Shown here in pieces: positions 53,400 through 64,000 of a stretch of DNA of 64,000 bases (its first letter is position 1; each line of letters opens with the position of its first letter). The position numbers and the translations under genes are program-made. Source of the DNA: Certhia americana (Eukaryota > Chordata > Aves > Passeriformes > Certhiidae); NCBI GenBank assembly GCA_018697195.1, contig CM031858.1, positions 131,081,241 to 131,145,240 on the forward strand. The letters are read 5' to 3'. The notes under the pieces were generated by a model. It saw only the letters and a program-made list of their open reading frames with translations. It was not told the DNA's origin and made no database searches.

Positions 53400-54070
53400 T
53401 AATTCAAGAGTCCATGTTGCTATGGAAGGAAGAAGTCATGCCTCACCAATCTAGCAAGGCATTTTCAGAAGAGTTTGTAATCATTTTTGTAGCTGGATCT
53501 GGTCAGTAAAATACAGTTGAGTCTTCAAAAGCCCCTGGATCAAAGACTGCAGAGGAAGAAGGTATTCTGAGGTGAAACATATTTTCCTTCTTCATGGTAA
53601 ATACCTGATTCTAAAAAGGTAGAAATGAACTGGCAGTCTCCTTAACGGGGAAAGTCTTTATTAGGCTGCTGGTGTTTGCAGGTAGCACTGTGCTTCTCAT
53701 GTTAGGAACAGTGAAGCACAATCAGAAGAGGGAGAAGAAGAGTCACCAGAAGCCTGCACCCTCAGAGATACTGAATAGTTTCTGCAAGAGGAGGATTATT
53801 CAGCTTGAGAAAAAGCTGCTGAGTTAGGTGTGAATAAACTGTATTAAGCCACCAGTGGTATGAAGCTGAATGAAAAAAATGGAGGGTGCTGCTCCGAGAG
53901 CTCACGAAGTGAGAGCAGTACTGAGCCCACACAAAATGCTCAGGCACACCATGCATTGCCACAGGGAGCTGTGGGCAGAAGTGTGAAAAGGTTCAAAACT
54001 TAGTGATGAGTGGGCCTATGGAGGATCTCTCCATCCCAGAGAGGGAACCTGCGAGTGGATCATGTTTAGG
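53400..54070 (+). mobile_element. Possible strongly decayed CR1
   Basis: Scattered phrases resemble CR1 in the correct order on the + strand. CATGCCTCACCAATCTAGCA at about 53438 is like the 'TGACCAACCTGAT' region. GAGTCTTCAAAAGCCCCTGG at about 53520 is like the 'LDFSKAFD' region. TTATTCAGCTTGAGAAAAAG at about 53798 is like 'LFSLEKRR'. Divergence is too great to be sure, and no canonical 3' tail is seen. Confidence 0.3.
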
Positions 54071-55190
54071 CAGCACCAGCTAGGGAGACTTACCCTTTTC
54101 TCTTTTTATTAAAAAAAGAGCCTTGACAATTTAAGACAGAGGTTGGATGAATGGCAGAACGACTTCCAGTGCTTCTTACTGTTGACAATGCATCTGGAGT
54201 TTTGTGGATTTTTTCCCAGTCAAAGGCTTTTTAGGATATTATTTCAGAGCCTGGTCAACCTGTGCTCTATGAAGTAGAACTGCTTTCTTCCCTGGCACAT
54301 CGTTTCACAGAATTTCATGCAAGTTTAGGTTGGATTCCCCACTGTCACTGGTCCTCTGATGCAGTAAATGAAAAGTTAATGCATTGCAAAAGTAACTGTG
54401 ATAATCCTGAGCTGTAATTTAGTCTGTTTAGTGTGTCCACAGGACTAATTCTGAAATGTATTAAGCAAAACAAGAAGTAATGCAAACTTCATATTGTCTC
54501 CCTTACACTCTGTTCTCATTTAATTAGTCACTGAAACAACCACCTGAAAGCTTTCCCTCTGTCCTGTTGTTTGAATCATGAATTTTAAAGATTTTTGAGA
54601 GAGTGACTCATGAGGTGAAACAGCAGGGCTTCTGATGTTATTTATAAGCTCTGTACTGGAAACTATTTCAGTGTTGGTGGCCATGAAACTCAAGCAACTC
54701 AGCCTGTAATTTCATCATTTGAGACTAAGTGACAGGGAAGCTAATGCTGTCAGTGCCCCACTAAACAGCATTAACATTCTCCATTGCCTCTGCTTACTTG
54801 AAAAATAGATAATGAAATAATTGGCATTAAAGCCAGCTGTCAGATACAGGTTATCCCGCAAAGGAAGAGTTGATATGAGCACCAAAACACATGCAAGAGA
54901 TGACCGCAATAACTGGGTTTTCATTACTCTAGTAGTTCTGCAGACTGAGGTTAGGCAGGGGCAGCACACAAAACATCTGTACAACACCTAAAACAAGCAG
55001 TCAAGCACTCTACAGGACTTGCAGCAAAAGAGATGTTGGGGCACCAATAGAGCATTCCAGCCAGCCCATCCTAAACACAGCTACCATTGCAGCAGATTTA
55101 CTCCCTGACCACTTGAGATTCGTGACTTTTCTGGGTTTTAGAAAGTCACAAAATAAAAATAAAATAAGAAATTGTGTTTCTGTTCCTATC

Positions 55191-55207
55191 TTTTTTTTTT
55201 TTTTTTT
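55191..55207. repeat. Poly-T run (17 T)
   Basis: Seventeen T followed by C-rich sequence, possibly the complement of a retroposon A-tail. No body is recognised. Confidence 0.8.
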
Positions 55208-56322
55208 CCCCTTTTGTAAGTCTTTGGCACATATTCTTTGAGAGAAAAGCCACGTGTCTTCCTATTTCTGCCCTGAAGTTTTGACCTTTCAAAATGTGTG
55301 GGGCAGAAATGCTTCAGCTATGAAAAGGGAGAGGCAATTGATTCTATTTCTGTGTGAGAGGAATAGAATGCTCTTAAGTTCTGTGTTTATGCTTTCCTGG
55401 TACATAACCAGTTTTTAACTGCATAGGAGATTGTGGTATGTCCTTTTGCCTATTTTTTCATTATTTTTAAATACTTGATGTAAAAGACATGTATTTTATC
55501 AGGATTTGCTTTATTTTTAAGGCACTATAGATTTTTAGAACATTCCTGAATAGTGTCATTGTCATGAAAAAGGTCTGAGATTAGAATGAACTTGAAAATT
55601 AAGTAAAAGCATTTTTCCTGTTTCTTAAAGAAAAAGCAGGAAACAAAAGCAATATTGAATAGGTAGGGGAAAAAAAAGAATCTGTCTTTTATAGGGAAAT
55701 CACTGCAGAAATAAAAAAAAGATTTCAGATCAGGAATCTGATGTCTTGACATCTTACTACAAGCAATATCTTTATTGATAGGAAGTAGGTTTGTCTTGAT
55801 ACGAAGGTGAAACTGAAACAGGTACTTGGAGGATGCAAGCAAAGCACGTGTTACAACCACTTTCTGTTTGTAAACTTTTGGAAACATTGAGCAAATTATG
55901 CCTTTGTTAAGTAAGGCATTTCCAACTTTGCTGTTAGGAGGTAGTACAGCTTACTCAATAGGACACGGGCTGCAGTTCAGATGTCTGGCATCTATTCCTT
56001 TCTCAGCTGCTGTGAGAAAATCATCTCTGCATGCCCCTTTCATCCTTCAGTCCCTCTTGTCTGTTTAGTGTATGTTCTTCTGAGCTGGAGTCTTTTCTCT
56101 TTGGAGAAATATATGTATACTGCATAAAAAATAGAGTGGCAATTCTGTCAGATCATCTAGGAACTACTTTAAGATGAAACTTGAAGAAGTTACACACAAT
56201 TTTAAAAATCATTAGCATATTAACTTCACTGTATAAGGCAATGTACATGCAGAGGTCAGTATCCCAAAGATCTAGCTGCAATATTCAAGATCCAGGACAC
56301 CCAAGAGATGTTATAGAAACAG

Positions 56323-56470
56323 TTCCTTCTGTCTAAAATAGCAGTGAACTGAGCCATCCAAGGCAGTCCCCTTTACAGCAAGAGAAGCAAGCCTGTTACC
56401 CACAGGGAGAGCTGGACTCTGTTCTGGAAGATTGTTTGAGTGATCAAATGATACGTATTATAGATATGTA
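56323..56470. repeat. Interspersed duplication, copy 1
   Basis: 148 bases beginning TTCCTTCTGTCTAAAATAGC and ending ATAGATATGTA. They recur in the same orientation at 59356-59499 with roughly five to six substitutions and a 4-base length difference near the middle. The flanks do not match. Not CR1 or any repeat I recognise. Confidence 0.93.
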
Positions 56471-57389
56471 TTATGTATTCCCATTGTATCTGAAAGATTC
56501 GTGGCATAGCTGTGAAGTTTACTTGAATGCAAAGACAACTGGGAAGCTACTGATAGGACTATGTAGCAAGTATGTATTGACTCCACAACTCACATTTTAC
56601 TTCCTTTTGCAATTGAATGCTGTTTGGGGTATAAAAAGAAAAGAAAGAAAATTTAGGGAGGAGTGTAATGCAAAATGTTTTGAGATGTAAGATTACTCTG
56701 AAGTTACTGCATGCTTTCCCCCTTGAAGATACTTGTGTTTTATGGAAACTGCCTTTGTAATCATTCTGATAATCATTATCTGCTTTTTCAGTCATTGTTT
56801 TTACAAATGACAATAATTTGAGTGCTTAAATATCTGGCAATAGAGTTTAATTCTAGTTATGACTTACGATAGCAGTGCTTATGAAGGCAGTAATGCCTGA
56901 CAGAGAGTGACAAGAAGCAGTGGTCATCATTGACATGCCCATCATTTGTTTTGTGGTTCATGCACCCTTTTACCTTAATAGCAGCATCTCATCTTCTTAA
57001 GCTGGCAGTAAGACCTTTTTCAGTTTATTAATGTGTGAAGAATTGGTGTTTGATGTGAACATATTGTAAGGCAAGTCAGTATCCTTATCATCAGCTAATG
57101 AGTATTTGCATTGGGCATTTCATGCTGAGATCAGAAGTTAGAAGGGATGGACTGTTTTTCAGAATTCATCAATGCATGTGTTTTCATCAAGACACTCCTA
57201 CATAGCTGTTTACTAAGAATACACGGTCAGTATGAATTACCAAAGCAGCTGCTTTTACCTGCCTTATGCAGTGCATCAAATCAGGTATGACATAGCTGGT
57301 AATGCAGAGAATCATCAAATGAGTTCAAGACAGGAATTAATTTGAATTGAAGATTTTTTTTTACGTTTTGTTAATTGTAGATGTCTGAA

Positions 57390-57580
57390 AGACCCAAGGC
57401 ACCACGGGTTAGAGTTTGGCAGGCACCCCTTGAGCTCACCTAGTTCAACTCCCCTGCTTAAGCAGGGTCAGCTGCAGCAAGTTGCTGAGGACCATGTTCT
57501 ATCAGGCTTTGAATATCTCAAAGAATGGAGGCTCTGCAGCCTCTCTGGGCAACTTCTCCTAGTGTTTGACCCTGGGGGAT
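57390..57580 (-). mobile_element. CR1 LINE 3' fragment, antisense (old)
   Basis: The minus strand carries a CR1 3' region: AGAAGTTGCCCAGAGAGGCT, then GCAGAGCCTCCATTCTTTGA, then CCTGCTTAAGCAGGGGAGTT (complement near 57440-57460) and a 'gaactaggtgagctcaaggg' end. The canonical terminal octamers are eroded. Noncoding. Confidence 0.75.
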
Positions 57581-58136
57581 CTCCAGTGACACTAGATAGC
57601 TGCTGATGCAGTAAAATGTCATGCCACAGCACCTATTACATCTAGCTAGAAGCACTTTCTCACTGATTTCCTTTTTGGTCAGCAGTGTTCCTCATGTGAC
57701 TTGCATTGCTGTAAAAGTGAACAGAGTGAAAAAGGACAGTTAAAGAGGATTTTTTGGCAAACATCCCCTTTTTTTCCTTTATGACCGCTCTGTAAATGCA
57801 GGAAAAAGAGCAAATGTGTGAAATGTGACAGTGTAGCAACTAGCCCATCTTTTGGTTTTCTGTTCAAGTGTTAGTTCCACCTGGAAATCAGAACTAGATA
57901 TGTGGTACCCACGTACATACCACCACCCAACTGAGTGTTATTAAGTACTTAATTAAAGCTTACAGACTCTTTCAAGGCTGTATGCTGTTCCCTTTCTAGG
58001 TGGCTAGCATGGGCATGGGTGAATAATTTATAGGTCTGTGAGCCATGGCTGCTCATCTGTTTTACTTGACTCCTAACTTGGTAAAAATAAGCCCCCATTT
58101 GTTATTGACTGTTGTTCCTGAGACAAATGTTGCATA

Positions 58137-58165
58137 ACAACAACAACAAAAAACAACAACAAAAA
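58137..58165. repeat. (CAA)n simple repeat
   Basis: CAA trinucleotides with interspersed A runs. Intronic microsatellite. Confidence 0.85.
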
Positions 58166-59003
58166 GTTATGCTCACAGCATTGCTTCTTCTGTTAGATTT
58201 TTAGAAAAGAGGCTGTAGGTCCCCATGGACTTCATTGAGGTAACCCAACATGACTGCAGTCTGCAGGGCCCTGCAGAACTTCCCTCTTCACCTGCAAGGG
58301 TTGGTCTCAGCCCTGGATGCATTTACTGGGGAAAGGGCACTCCTCAGTGTCTCACTGCAGCCTGGTGACCTCTGGCAGCAGAAATGTCTGCAGGCAGCTG
58401 ACATCAACATGGAGGAGGCTCAAGTTTGAAGCAGGAGGCTCCTTGCAATGAAAATTGCTTGCAGTCGTATCTGTGCCCTGGAGTGCTTCATGTCCAGAGG
58501 TTTGCGTGAGGCCCTCAGCTGTGAGCTCTTTTTGTGCTCAAAACCAAGAACGTGGATTTTCACTTTTGTTTCTAATTACATAGGATAAAACTGCTTTCTA
58601 GGGTCTTTCCCTTAGTCTCTCAAGATGTTTGCAGGTCACTGACTTTGATGCTAGCCCACAACACAACTGAGACAGCATGGCCAGTTTGAGAACCTTTTGA
58701 TTTTCTTGCACAGTAATTGCTTGATGTCAGTCGATAATTTTCTGATTTATAAAATCAATTCCATGAAAAAAAAAAACCTTTTCCAGTGTTTCAGAGAGTT
58801 AAACACAACAAAGCGAAGGGTGTTTGGTTTTGTTCCACTCACAGGAATAAAGTGCTATTCTGTAAATCCACAGTTACTCTAATTAGTGAAATTTATGCGA
58901 CAAAATCTGGGCAATTTTTGTCTTGAGTCTTACAGAAGTGTCCAAAATCAGTAATGGGGTTGCCTCAACAGCTTAACTTTTAATGTGTCTGTAGTGTAAA
59001 GTT

Positions 59004-59034
59004 CATCAGTTAAAGAATCCATCAGTTAAAGAAT
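59004..59034. repeat. 16-bp tandem repeat
   Basis: CATCAGTTAAAGAAT occurs at 59004 and 59020, followed by a third partial CATCA. Local duplication. Confidence 0.85.
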
Positions 59035-59355
59035 TCATCATTGTTCAATCCTTTTATGATTACATATATTCAAAATGATTCAGAAGAAAATTTTAAAAGT
59101 GACTATGACCTGACATAAACTTAATGCTTAAAATCATTAGAACGTAATTCATCATCTGTAACATACCCAGTGACTTCTGTGGAATTGCAATGCTTCAAAT
59201 CAGGAGCAAACAGGTCATTTAAGAACAAGAAGAGCTTCTTAAAATCAATCACAATACTGTATAACCTTATGCTGTAGCATTTGGCTTTTCTGCTTATCAT
59301 CTCTCTTATGAAGGGAACTTCACCTTGTGTGGAATTAAAATGCGTTAGCTTTGTA

Positions 59356-59499
59356 TTCCTTCTGTCTAAAATAGCAGTGAACTGAGCCATCCAAGTCTCC
59401 TTTACAGCAAGAGAAGCAAGCCTGTTACCCACAGGGAGAGCTGGACTCTGTTCTGAAAGATTGTTTGAGTGATCAAAAGATATGTATTATAGGAATGTA
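59356..59499. repeat. Interspersed duplication, copy 2
   Basis: 144 bases in direct orientation with 56323-56470. It shares the near-identical core AGCAAGAGAAGCAAGCCTGT and GGGAGAGCTGGACTCTGTTC. The 4-base length difference falls after CATCCAAG. It starts at TTCCT and ends at GGAATGTA. On the minus strand it overlaps parts of two open frames (59121-59432 and 59402-59623) that I cannot assign to any protein. Confidence 0.93.
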
Positions 59500-60933
59500 C
59501 AGTTATGCTGTGGGAAATTTTGTTTTCATTCTCTTCAAAGGCTTCAGGCATCTCAGGAAAACCAAGTAAAATCATAACAGTAAGTCTTACGAGCACACAT
59601 GAGTTTATCAAAGCCCTCATCATCTGCTACTGATTTCCATTGAGTGTAAATAAATATATGAATAATTTATGTACTTCATCTTTATAGTCAAACAATCTTA
59701 GGGTTTTTTCCTTTTTACTTGGCATGGCAGGAGTAACCTCAGTCCATGTTTCTGCCTGCAGCCCATAGCTTTTACTTGTGAATTCACACGAGTTCTCTGG
59801 GTTTGTAGACCACGAAAGTTTTGTGCTGTGGGTCCTTCCCTGGGACCTGTGCATCTCCTAGCCCTGGTCAGGGAGCAGGGCAGAGGAATCAGTACAAAGG
59901 AATTGTAAACAGTGAATGAGTGTGGTGGGGGAAAATAGCAAATTTACTTATTTTCAAAATTTGATGTGGAATTCTGTTATTGGTGGAATGGTTGTTGACA
60001 TTGTAACAAAGCTGATGGAGGCTGAAAAAACTGGAGGAAAGGCAGAGGTGATGAACTGGGAAAGAAGGAAATTCAGGGGAACAGGGGGTTAGAGAGGGTC
60101 AGTGGGCACTGGAGCAGAGAATAGCCAGGGTAATAATCCTCTGCCAGTATCTCTGCTGCAGCTCCTAATCAGGTGGCAACTTTTTCAGCTCATCTTGAGT
60201 TTGGTCTGCCTTGCAAGCATTATTTGTGCTCCCTGAGCCCACCTCAGGATTGGGGAAAAGTAGTACTTTCCCTGCCAATGTGGTCCCAGAGGGAATCAGT
60301 TGTTCCTGAATTCCTGAAGAATTGTGATTTCAACTGGCTTCTGCCCCAGCTGATGAGGACTTCTGGTGAGAGGAATGTAGTCCTGGGGCTACATTCCCAG
60401 GGATACTGCTACCTGGGATACCCTGGATTATCTGGGAACTTGTTCTGAAACTGCACGTCCTTGTGTGTACAGGGGCTCAAAAGCAGAAAAAAAATTCGAA
60501 AAGTGTTCCCCAACACAAATAACAGCAAGGAAAGGATTCCTAAATCAGTTGTAACTCATCAGTGGAGAGCAGGGGAAGCCACTGCTGTGGAGTTACTGTA
60601 GGGATTTTCCTGCTTGAACTCTTTTAGTTTCAGAAGAAAATGGATGCATACTGTTGCTGAGGAAACGGGTCTCCCAGGGGAAGATTGGCTTTTCCCCAGT
60701 GTGAATTTTTGCTGTGAATTTTTGCTGCCTCATGCTCACAGACGTCAATTACCTAAAACCTACAAACTACACATGGTATGGCTCTGTACAGTTATTATAT
60801 TTAAAATATATTATTAATTTTATACAGTTGCATATGGCTTTAATCATAAACAGCCCAGGAATAGATTCAAGTTTATATTCCTCTTTAAATATTTGTATTC
60901 CTATAATGGAACTTTGCCCTTTTTTCTCTGTAG

Positions 60934-61094
60934 GTGCCAGCTTGCATAATGACATCAGTAAATACTTCTGGTTTCATCATTCTCAAGGGGACACGATGAC
61001 AGTTCAGGATCCAAACCAGATGAATCTCTGTGCTGCTGTTTGGACTGTTGTCTCCTATGTAATTGCTGACATGGAGGAGATGTTGCCAAGGTAA
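60934..61094 (+). CDS. CPQ: CPQ terminal coding exon with HHS motif and stop
   Basis: Last coding exon. With one G from the previous exon it encodes GASLHNDISKYFWFHHSQGD, then TMTVQDPNQMN, then VVSYVIADMEEMLPR and TAA at 61092-61094 (53 residues). The HH of FWFHHS contains the last expected zinc-ligand His of M28 peptidases. Mammalian CPQ, as I recall, has HHSHGD here, so Gln replaces the second downstream His. The acceptor is TTTTTTCTCTGTAG. The end at ...LPR matches the family C-terminus to within one residue. The bases CCAAG|GTAATA could also act as a splice donor. That would skip the stop, but I consider termination here far more likely. Confidence 0.95.
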
Positions 61095-61098
61095 TAAA
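61093..61098 (+). promoter_or_regulatory. CPQ: AATAAA overlapping the CPQ stop codon
   Basis: The hexamer AATAAA begins at the second base of the TAA stop. If used, cleavage would fall about 10-30 bases later and leave almost no 3' UTR, so use is doubtful. Confidence 0.25.
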
Positions 61099-61404
61099 AC
61101 AGCAAGAAAGAAGATTTCTGTTCTTCAGTAAAGCTTGTAAGTCCACTACTGCATGTGGACTACCGCTATAGTAAATTCTGTTAGTCTTGATTTTCTCCTT
61201 TATTATTATACCTGTTTTCCTCAAAATGCACTCTTTTACATATTCCTGCTCCTTTTTGCTGTTTTGATCTCTTCCATTTGTGATTTTCATTTAAAATGTC
61301 TTCCTTTAAGTACTTTTTAAATTTCAGATGAAGATATGATAGCTCGTTGATATAATAACCATTTGTATACACAGTGATCTTGTGCAGCAGGAAAAAATAT
61401 GCTG

Positions 61405-61410
61405 AATAAA
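61405..61410 (+). terminator. CPQ: Candidate CPQ poly(A) signal AATAAA
   Basis: Canonical AATAAA 311 bases after the stop codon. It is followed by a T-rich stretch and a GTGT-containing downstream region, giving a plausible 3' UTR of about 330 bases. Not proven. Confidence 0.5.
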
Positions 61411-61488
61411 TTTTTCACATGAGAATAATCAGTGTATTGATTTTGTTCTGTTTACTGGTTTTGTTTCTGTTTTTCATTCTATGCACAG

Positions 61489-61531
61489 GAATTATGTGCT
61501 ACCAAAGAGCTCCGTTTTTCACTGTTTTAAG
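61489..61531 (+). other. Exon-like segment downstream of CPQ
   Basis: 43 bases preceded by a pyrimidine-rich acceptor TTTTTCATTCTATGCACAG and followed by AAG|GTAATA. If the terminal CPQ exon were spliced at 61090, this segment would continue the frame without a stop (RNYVLPKSSVFHCFK). This is signal-based only and could be chance in AT-rich sequence. Confidence 0.2.
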
Positions 61532-64000
61532 GTAATACTGGAGTTTCTAGAAGTTTTCAGGTTATAGGACAAATTAATCTTGTCTTTTTTAATGGTAATA
61601 TATGATAGAATGGTCAAATAATAGTCAAAATGCTAAAATAGCTTAACAGTTTCACTCAGGTCCATTTCTACATTTTATGAGAGGTTCACCTAAGACTCAG
61701 ACAAACCAGGACACAGAGGATAGAAAGCCAACAGAGGACTCCCAGCTCTCCTGTATTTTTTTGGGGCACCTTCTCATGGAAAGCCATGTGTGTCTTTTTC
61801 TTTCTCGTGGAAGACTCACCATAGTGACAGGCAGAGAATTTCATGTGGCAGTTTTCCTATGAAATGCCATGTTTCAGAGACAACACATAGCTGTGATTTG
61901 TGACCTTCAGTACTTGCCAGCTGATATCCAAACAAAGTGTAAGAGCAGATTTTGATTCAGAATCCTGAAGCCATTCCTAGATGCCCCTTGATTGCAGGGA
62001 TGGTCTCTCCTGCTGAAGCTGGGCTAGAGGATGCTGGTACAAATTTACTTTGATGGAGGGATTAACCTGGGAATTTGATTCTTACATATTTTGCTGGTTT
62101 GGGGGTTGGGCTTTTTTTCTTGCTTACTGATATTATGAATATTGAGGTGAGTTTCAGTCGTATCTGTAGAGAAGGTATAACTGGTCTTGGGGAATATTTT
62201 AAGGCATATGATTTCTGCTCATTTCCTTGTGACATGATCCTTGTTTGTGATTTGAAATTTTACAACAAGGAAACTTAGTGATGTGAAAAACTGCTGCAAT
62301 ATAATCAGCACCAAACAACTAATGTTACAAACATGGAGTATTAAACCAAATAGCAGGCTGTCCCTAGTGCTGTTAATCAGTTCTGCTGTTGAGCAATAGC
62401 TGAATAATGAGCCATTCATTTTTACAGAATTCGTAATCATGGTATCTGTTTTCTGTGATAATAGCTGTTTTCCATCAAATTTATTAACTGTTTCAATATT
62501 CCCTCCAAATCACTTCAAGAGCATAAAAGCTGCCTGGAGATACTCTGCTCTATCTTTTTAAAGAAACAATAGTGAAATAAAGTTAGCAAAGACTTCCTCT
62601 GCTGTCAAAGCTGATGCCTGTGTTTCTTTTTGCTTGACAAGAGCAGAGTTGGTGGTGCTCACCACTGACAGATCCTCAGCTGTCTCCAAATCCAGGCTTT
62701 TGTCCTTTACACAGGGTGACTGACTGTTTCCTGAATTGTTGTTCCATATTGTTTTCCCTCAGGGTATGACACTTTGTACATCAGAAATTCAGAAGGATGT
62801 TCTGTGAAGTTACCTATATTGTTGCAAATCTTAACCTGTGCTCACTTGGAAATGGTGTTTATTTGTGTTTTTCTCCATTTTGCCTCAAGTCAAACGGAAA
62901 ATCTCTGGAGTCAAGAATACTCTTCTGCAGAGGAGAATAACACTACAAGTGTGCACATGGCACCACAGCACATGTCAAGATGTGCTTGTCAGCTCCTAAG
63001 TAAGAAAATTACCCATTCCCAGGCCAAAATCAGCACAACTATGTAAGGTAGACTGTAAAAATCAAGACTATGATGCCCCTGAAGAAAATGCAACTTTCAT
63101 GTCAGCTTCAGATACACAGCTCTAGAGAGAAGCATTGATTTGGGGGAAAAAAAATGTTCAAAAATCAAAACTGATATGTTTTTTTAAAGAAATAATGCAA
63201 ATAAAAATATTTGATTTCTGAAAGTCAAAAAACAAAGATTTTTTTTTACTTGTAAAAAGAGATTTCATTAGAATAAGACATTGTGTGATTCACCCAATTT
63301 TTTTCTGATGTGTATTAGTTCTCAGACCCAAAAGTTCATCTATCCATAGCACTCTTCTGATAATCTGCCTGTTCAAATGTTCCTCTCTCAAAAGTTTTCA
63401 TAAATGAGGAGGTGCTAATAAATTTCTTTTCTTTCCCAGAGGGATTTTGTACCATCTGTGCAATAGCTTATCTTTACCACTGCTCAGAGTAGCAATTATG
63501 CTCTTCCAATTAGTGGCCATTAAGCATGTGTCACGTGGTCAAGTTTCAATTGAAGAGCATTTCTGAGGTGATCCAGGTAAGCCAGCATAACTTTGCCTTC
63601 CACTCACATGCCATTAATTTTTGAGAATCTTTTTCTACTTCTAATTGAGAAAGTAGTAGCTTAGGACATTATTTATATTACTACTATTGTGAGGGTCACC
63701 TGCCATAAATCTATGCTTATCGTAAGTAATTTGATAATGTTCTAGGTCAAAGGGACTATGGGTACATTTCCCTCCAATGAACATTTGGGGGTTTGCCTGC
63801 AAAGATCTGTGAGGTGAGAGCTGAAAAAAACAGCACTAGTATTTAAATGTATGTCAAAAATTTAAATTTCACATAATCTTTTCCCTCAAGATATTACAAA
63901 TCTCTTGCATCTGCTGAGAAGGGAGGCCCCTGGGTAGTCTTCCCTTCAGCTACAACTCAAAGCTTTCAGACATAGTTGCAGAGGGATAAGGCCAATACAT

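Larger units (their letters stand above)
30153..60933 (+). other. CPQ: CPQ last intron, 30.8 kb
   Basis: Runs from donor GTGAGT to acceptor TTTTTTCTCTGTAG, which has a strong pyrimidine tract. It is nearly half the window. It carries the longest CR1, two antisense CR1 pieces at 40.8-41.7 kb, an LTR-like block at 48.5-49.1 kb, a possible decayed CR1 at 53.4-54.1 kb, an antisense CR1 tail at 57.4 kb and a duplicated 148-bp segment. Stretches such as 34.3-40.7, 41.8-48.3 and 49.2-53.3 kb are AT-rich intron in which I recognise no gene, RNA or known repeat beyond short tandem motifs. Confidence 0.9.
61095..64000 (+). other. CPQ 3' UTR and downstream flank
   Basis: AT-rich sequence after the CPQ stop. 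It holds candidate poly(A) signals and one exon-like segment at 61489-61531. No neighbouring gene, RNA gene or recognisable mobile element is seen to the window end. Frames up to about 90 codons (for example 62774-63046) have unfamiliar translations and no supporting signals. Confidence 0.7.

Noticed and set aside
58200..58560. GC-richer patch containing CTGCAG-type palindromes
   Set aside because: The palindromes are short and no hairpin RNA, promoter or repeat family could be supported.
1..64000. CRISPR arrays, bacterial operons, phage or plasmid features, or a novel multi-gene system
   Set aside because: The sequence is an avian gene with large introns and decayed retroelements. No regularly spaced repeats or compact gene clusters exist.
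1..64000. tRNA, rRNA or microRNA genes
   Set aside because: No tRNA A/B-box pairs with a cloverleaf or rRNA-like stretches were noticed by eye. MicroRNA hairpins cannot be excluded without a folding search.

Overview
This is vertebrate nuclear DNA, almost certainly from a bird. Protein-coding sequence is sparse: four short exons in 64 kb, each with consensus splice sites. The repeats are avian in character. There are several CR1 LINEs, some ending in the typical repeated ATTCTGTGATTCT-like tail, and a fragment of an avian endogenous-retrovirus LTR. The bird order cannot be fixed from the sequence alone.

The one gene I can support is CPQ (carboxypeptidase Q, also called plasma glutamate carboxypeptidase or PGCP), on the + strand. 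The window holds its last four coding exons: 4229-4340, 18941-19032, 29951-30152 and 60934-61094. They join in frame (phases 1, 0, 1) into the C-terminal 188 residues and a TAA stop. These exons carry the M28 zinc-peptidase core: HLD, MDDG, EEQ, ESD and HHS. The 5' part of the gene lies upstream of the window. The introns here are 14.6 kb, 10.9 kb and 30.8 kb.

Layout. 1-4228 is the 3' part of an upstream intron and opens with a CR1 tail. 4341-18940 is an intron with a CR1 in two pieces (12.8-13.8 kb) and an antisense CR1 abutting an antisense LTR fragment (14.6-15.4 kb). 19033-29950 is an intron with a 40-bp tandem duplication, a rearranged CR1 (25.8-26.5 kb) and a solo LTR with a perfect 6-bp target duplication just upstream of the third exon. 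30153-60933 is a very large intron with the longest CR1 (31.4-34.2 kb, endonuclease and reverse transcriptase remains), two antisense CR1 pieces (40.8-41.7 kb), an LTR-like CCAAT/GC-rich block (48.5-49.1 kb), a possible decayed CR1 (53.4-54.1 kb), an antisense CR1 tail (57.4 kb) and a 148-bp sequence present twice (56.3 and 59.4 kb). 61095-64000 is the 3' flank, with candidate poly(A) signals and one candidate cryptic exon.

I found no RNA genes, CRISPR arrays, operons or novel multi-gene system. The points most worth a second look are the TSD-flanked solo LTR beside a CPQ exon, the 148-bp interspersed duplication, the LTR/CR1 chimera, the LTR-like promoter-rich block and the possible alternative CPQ 3' end.
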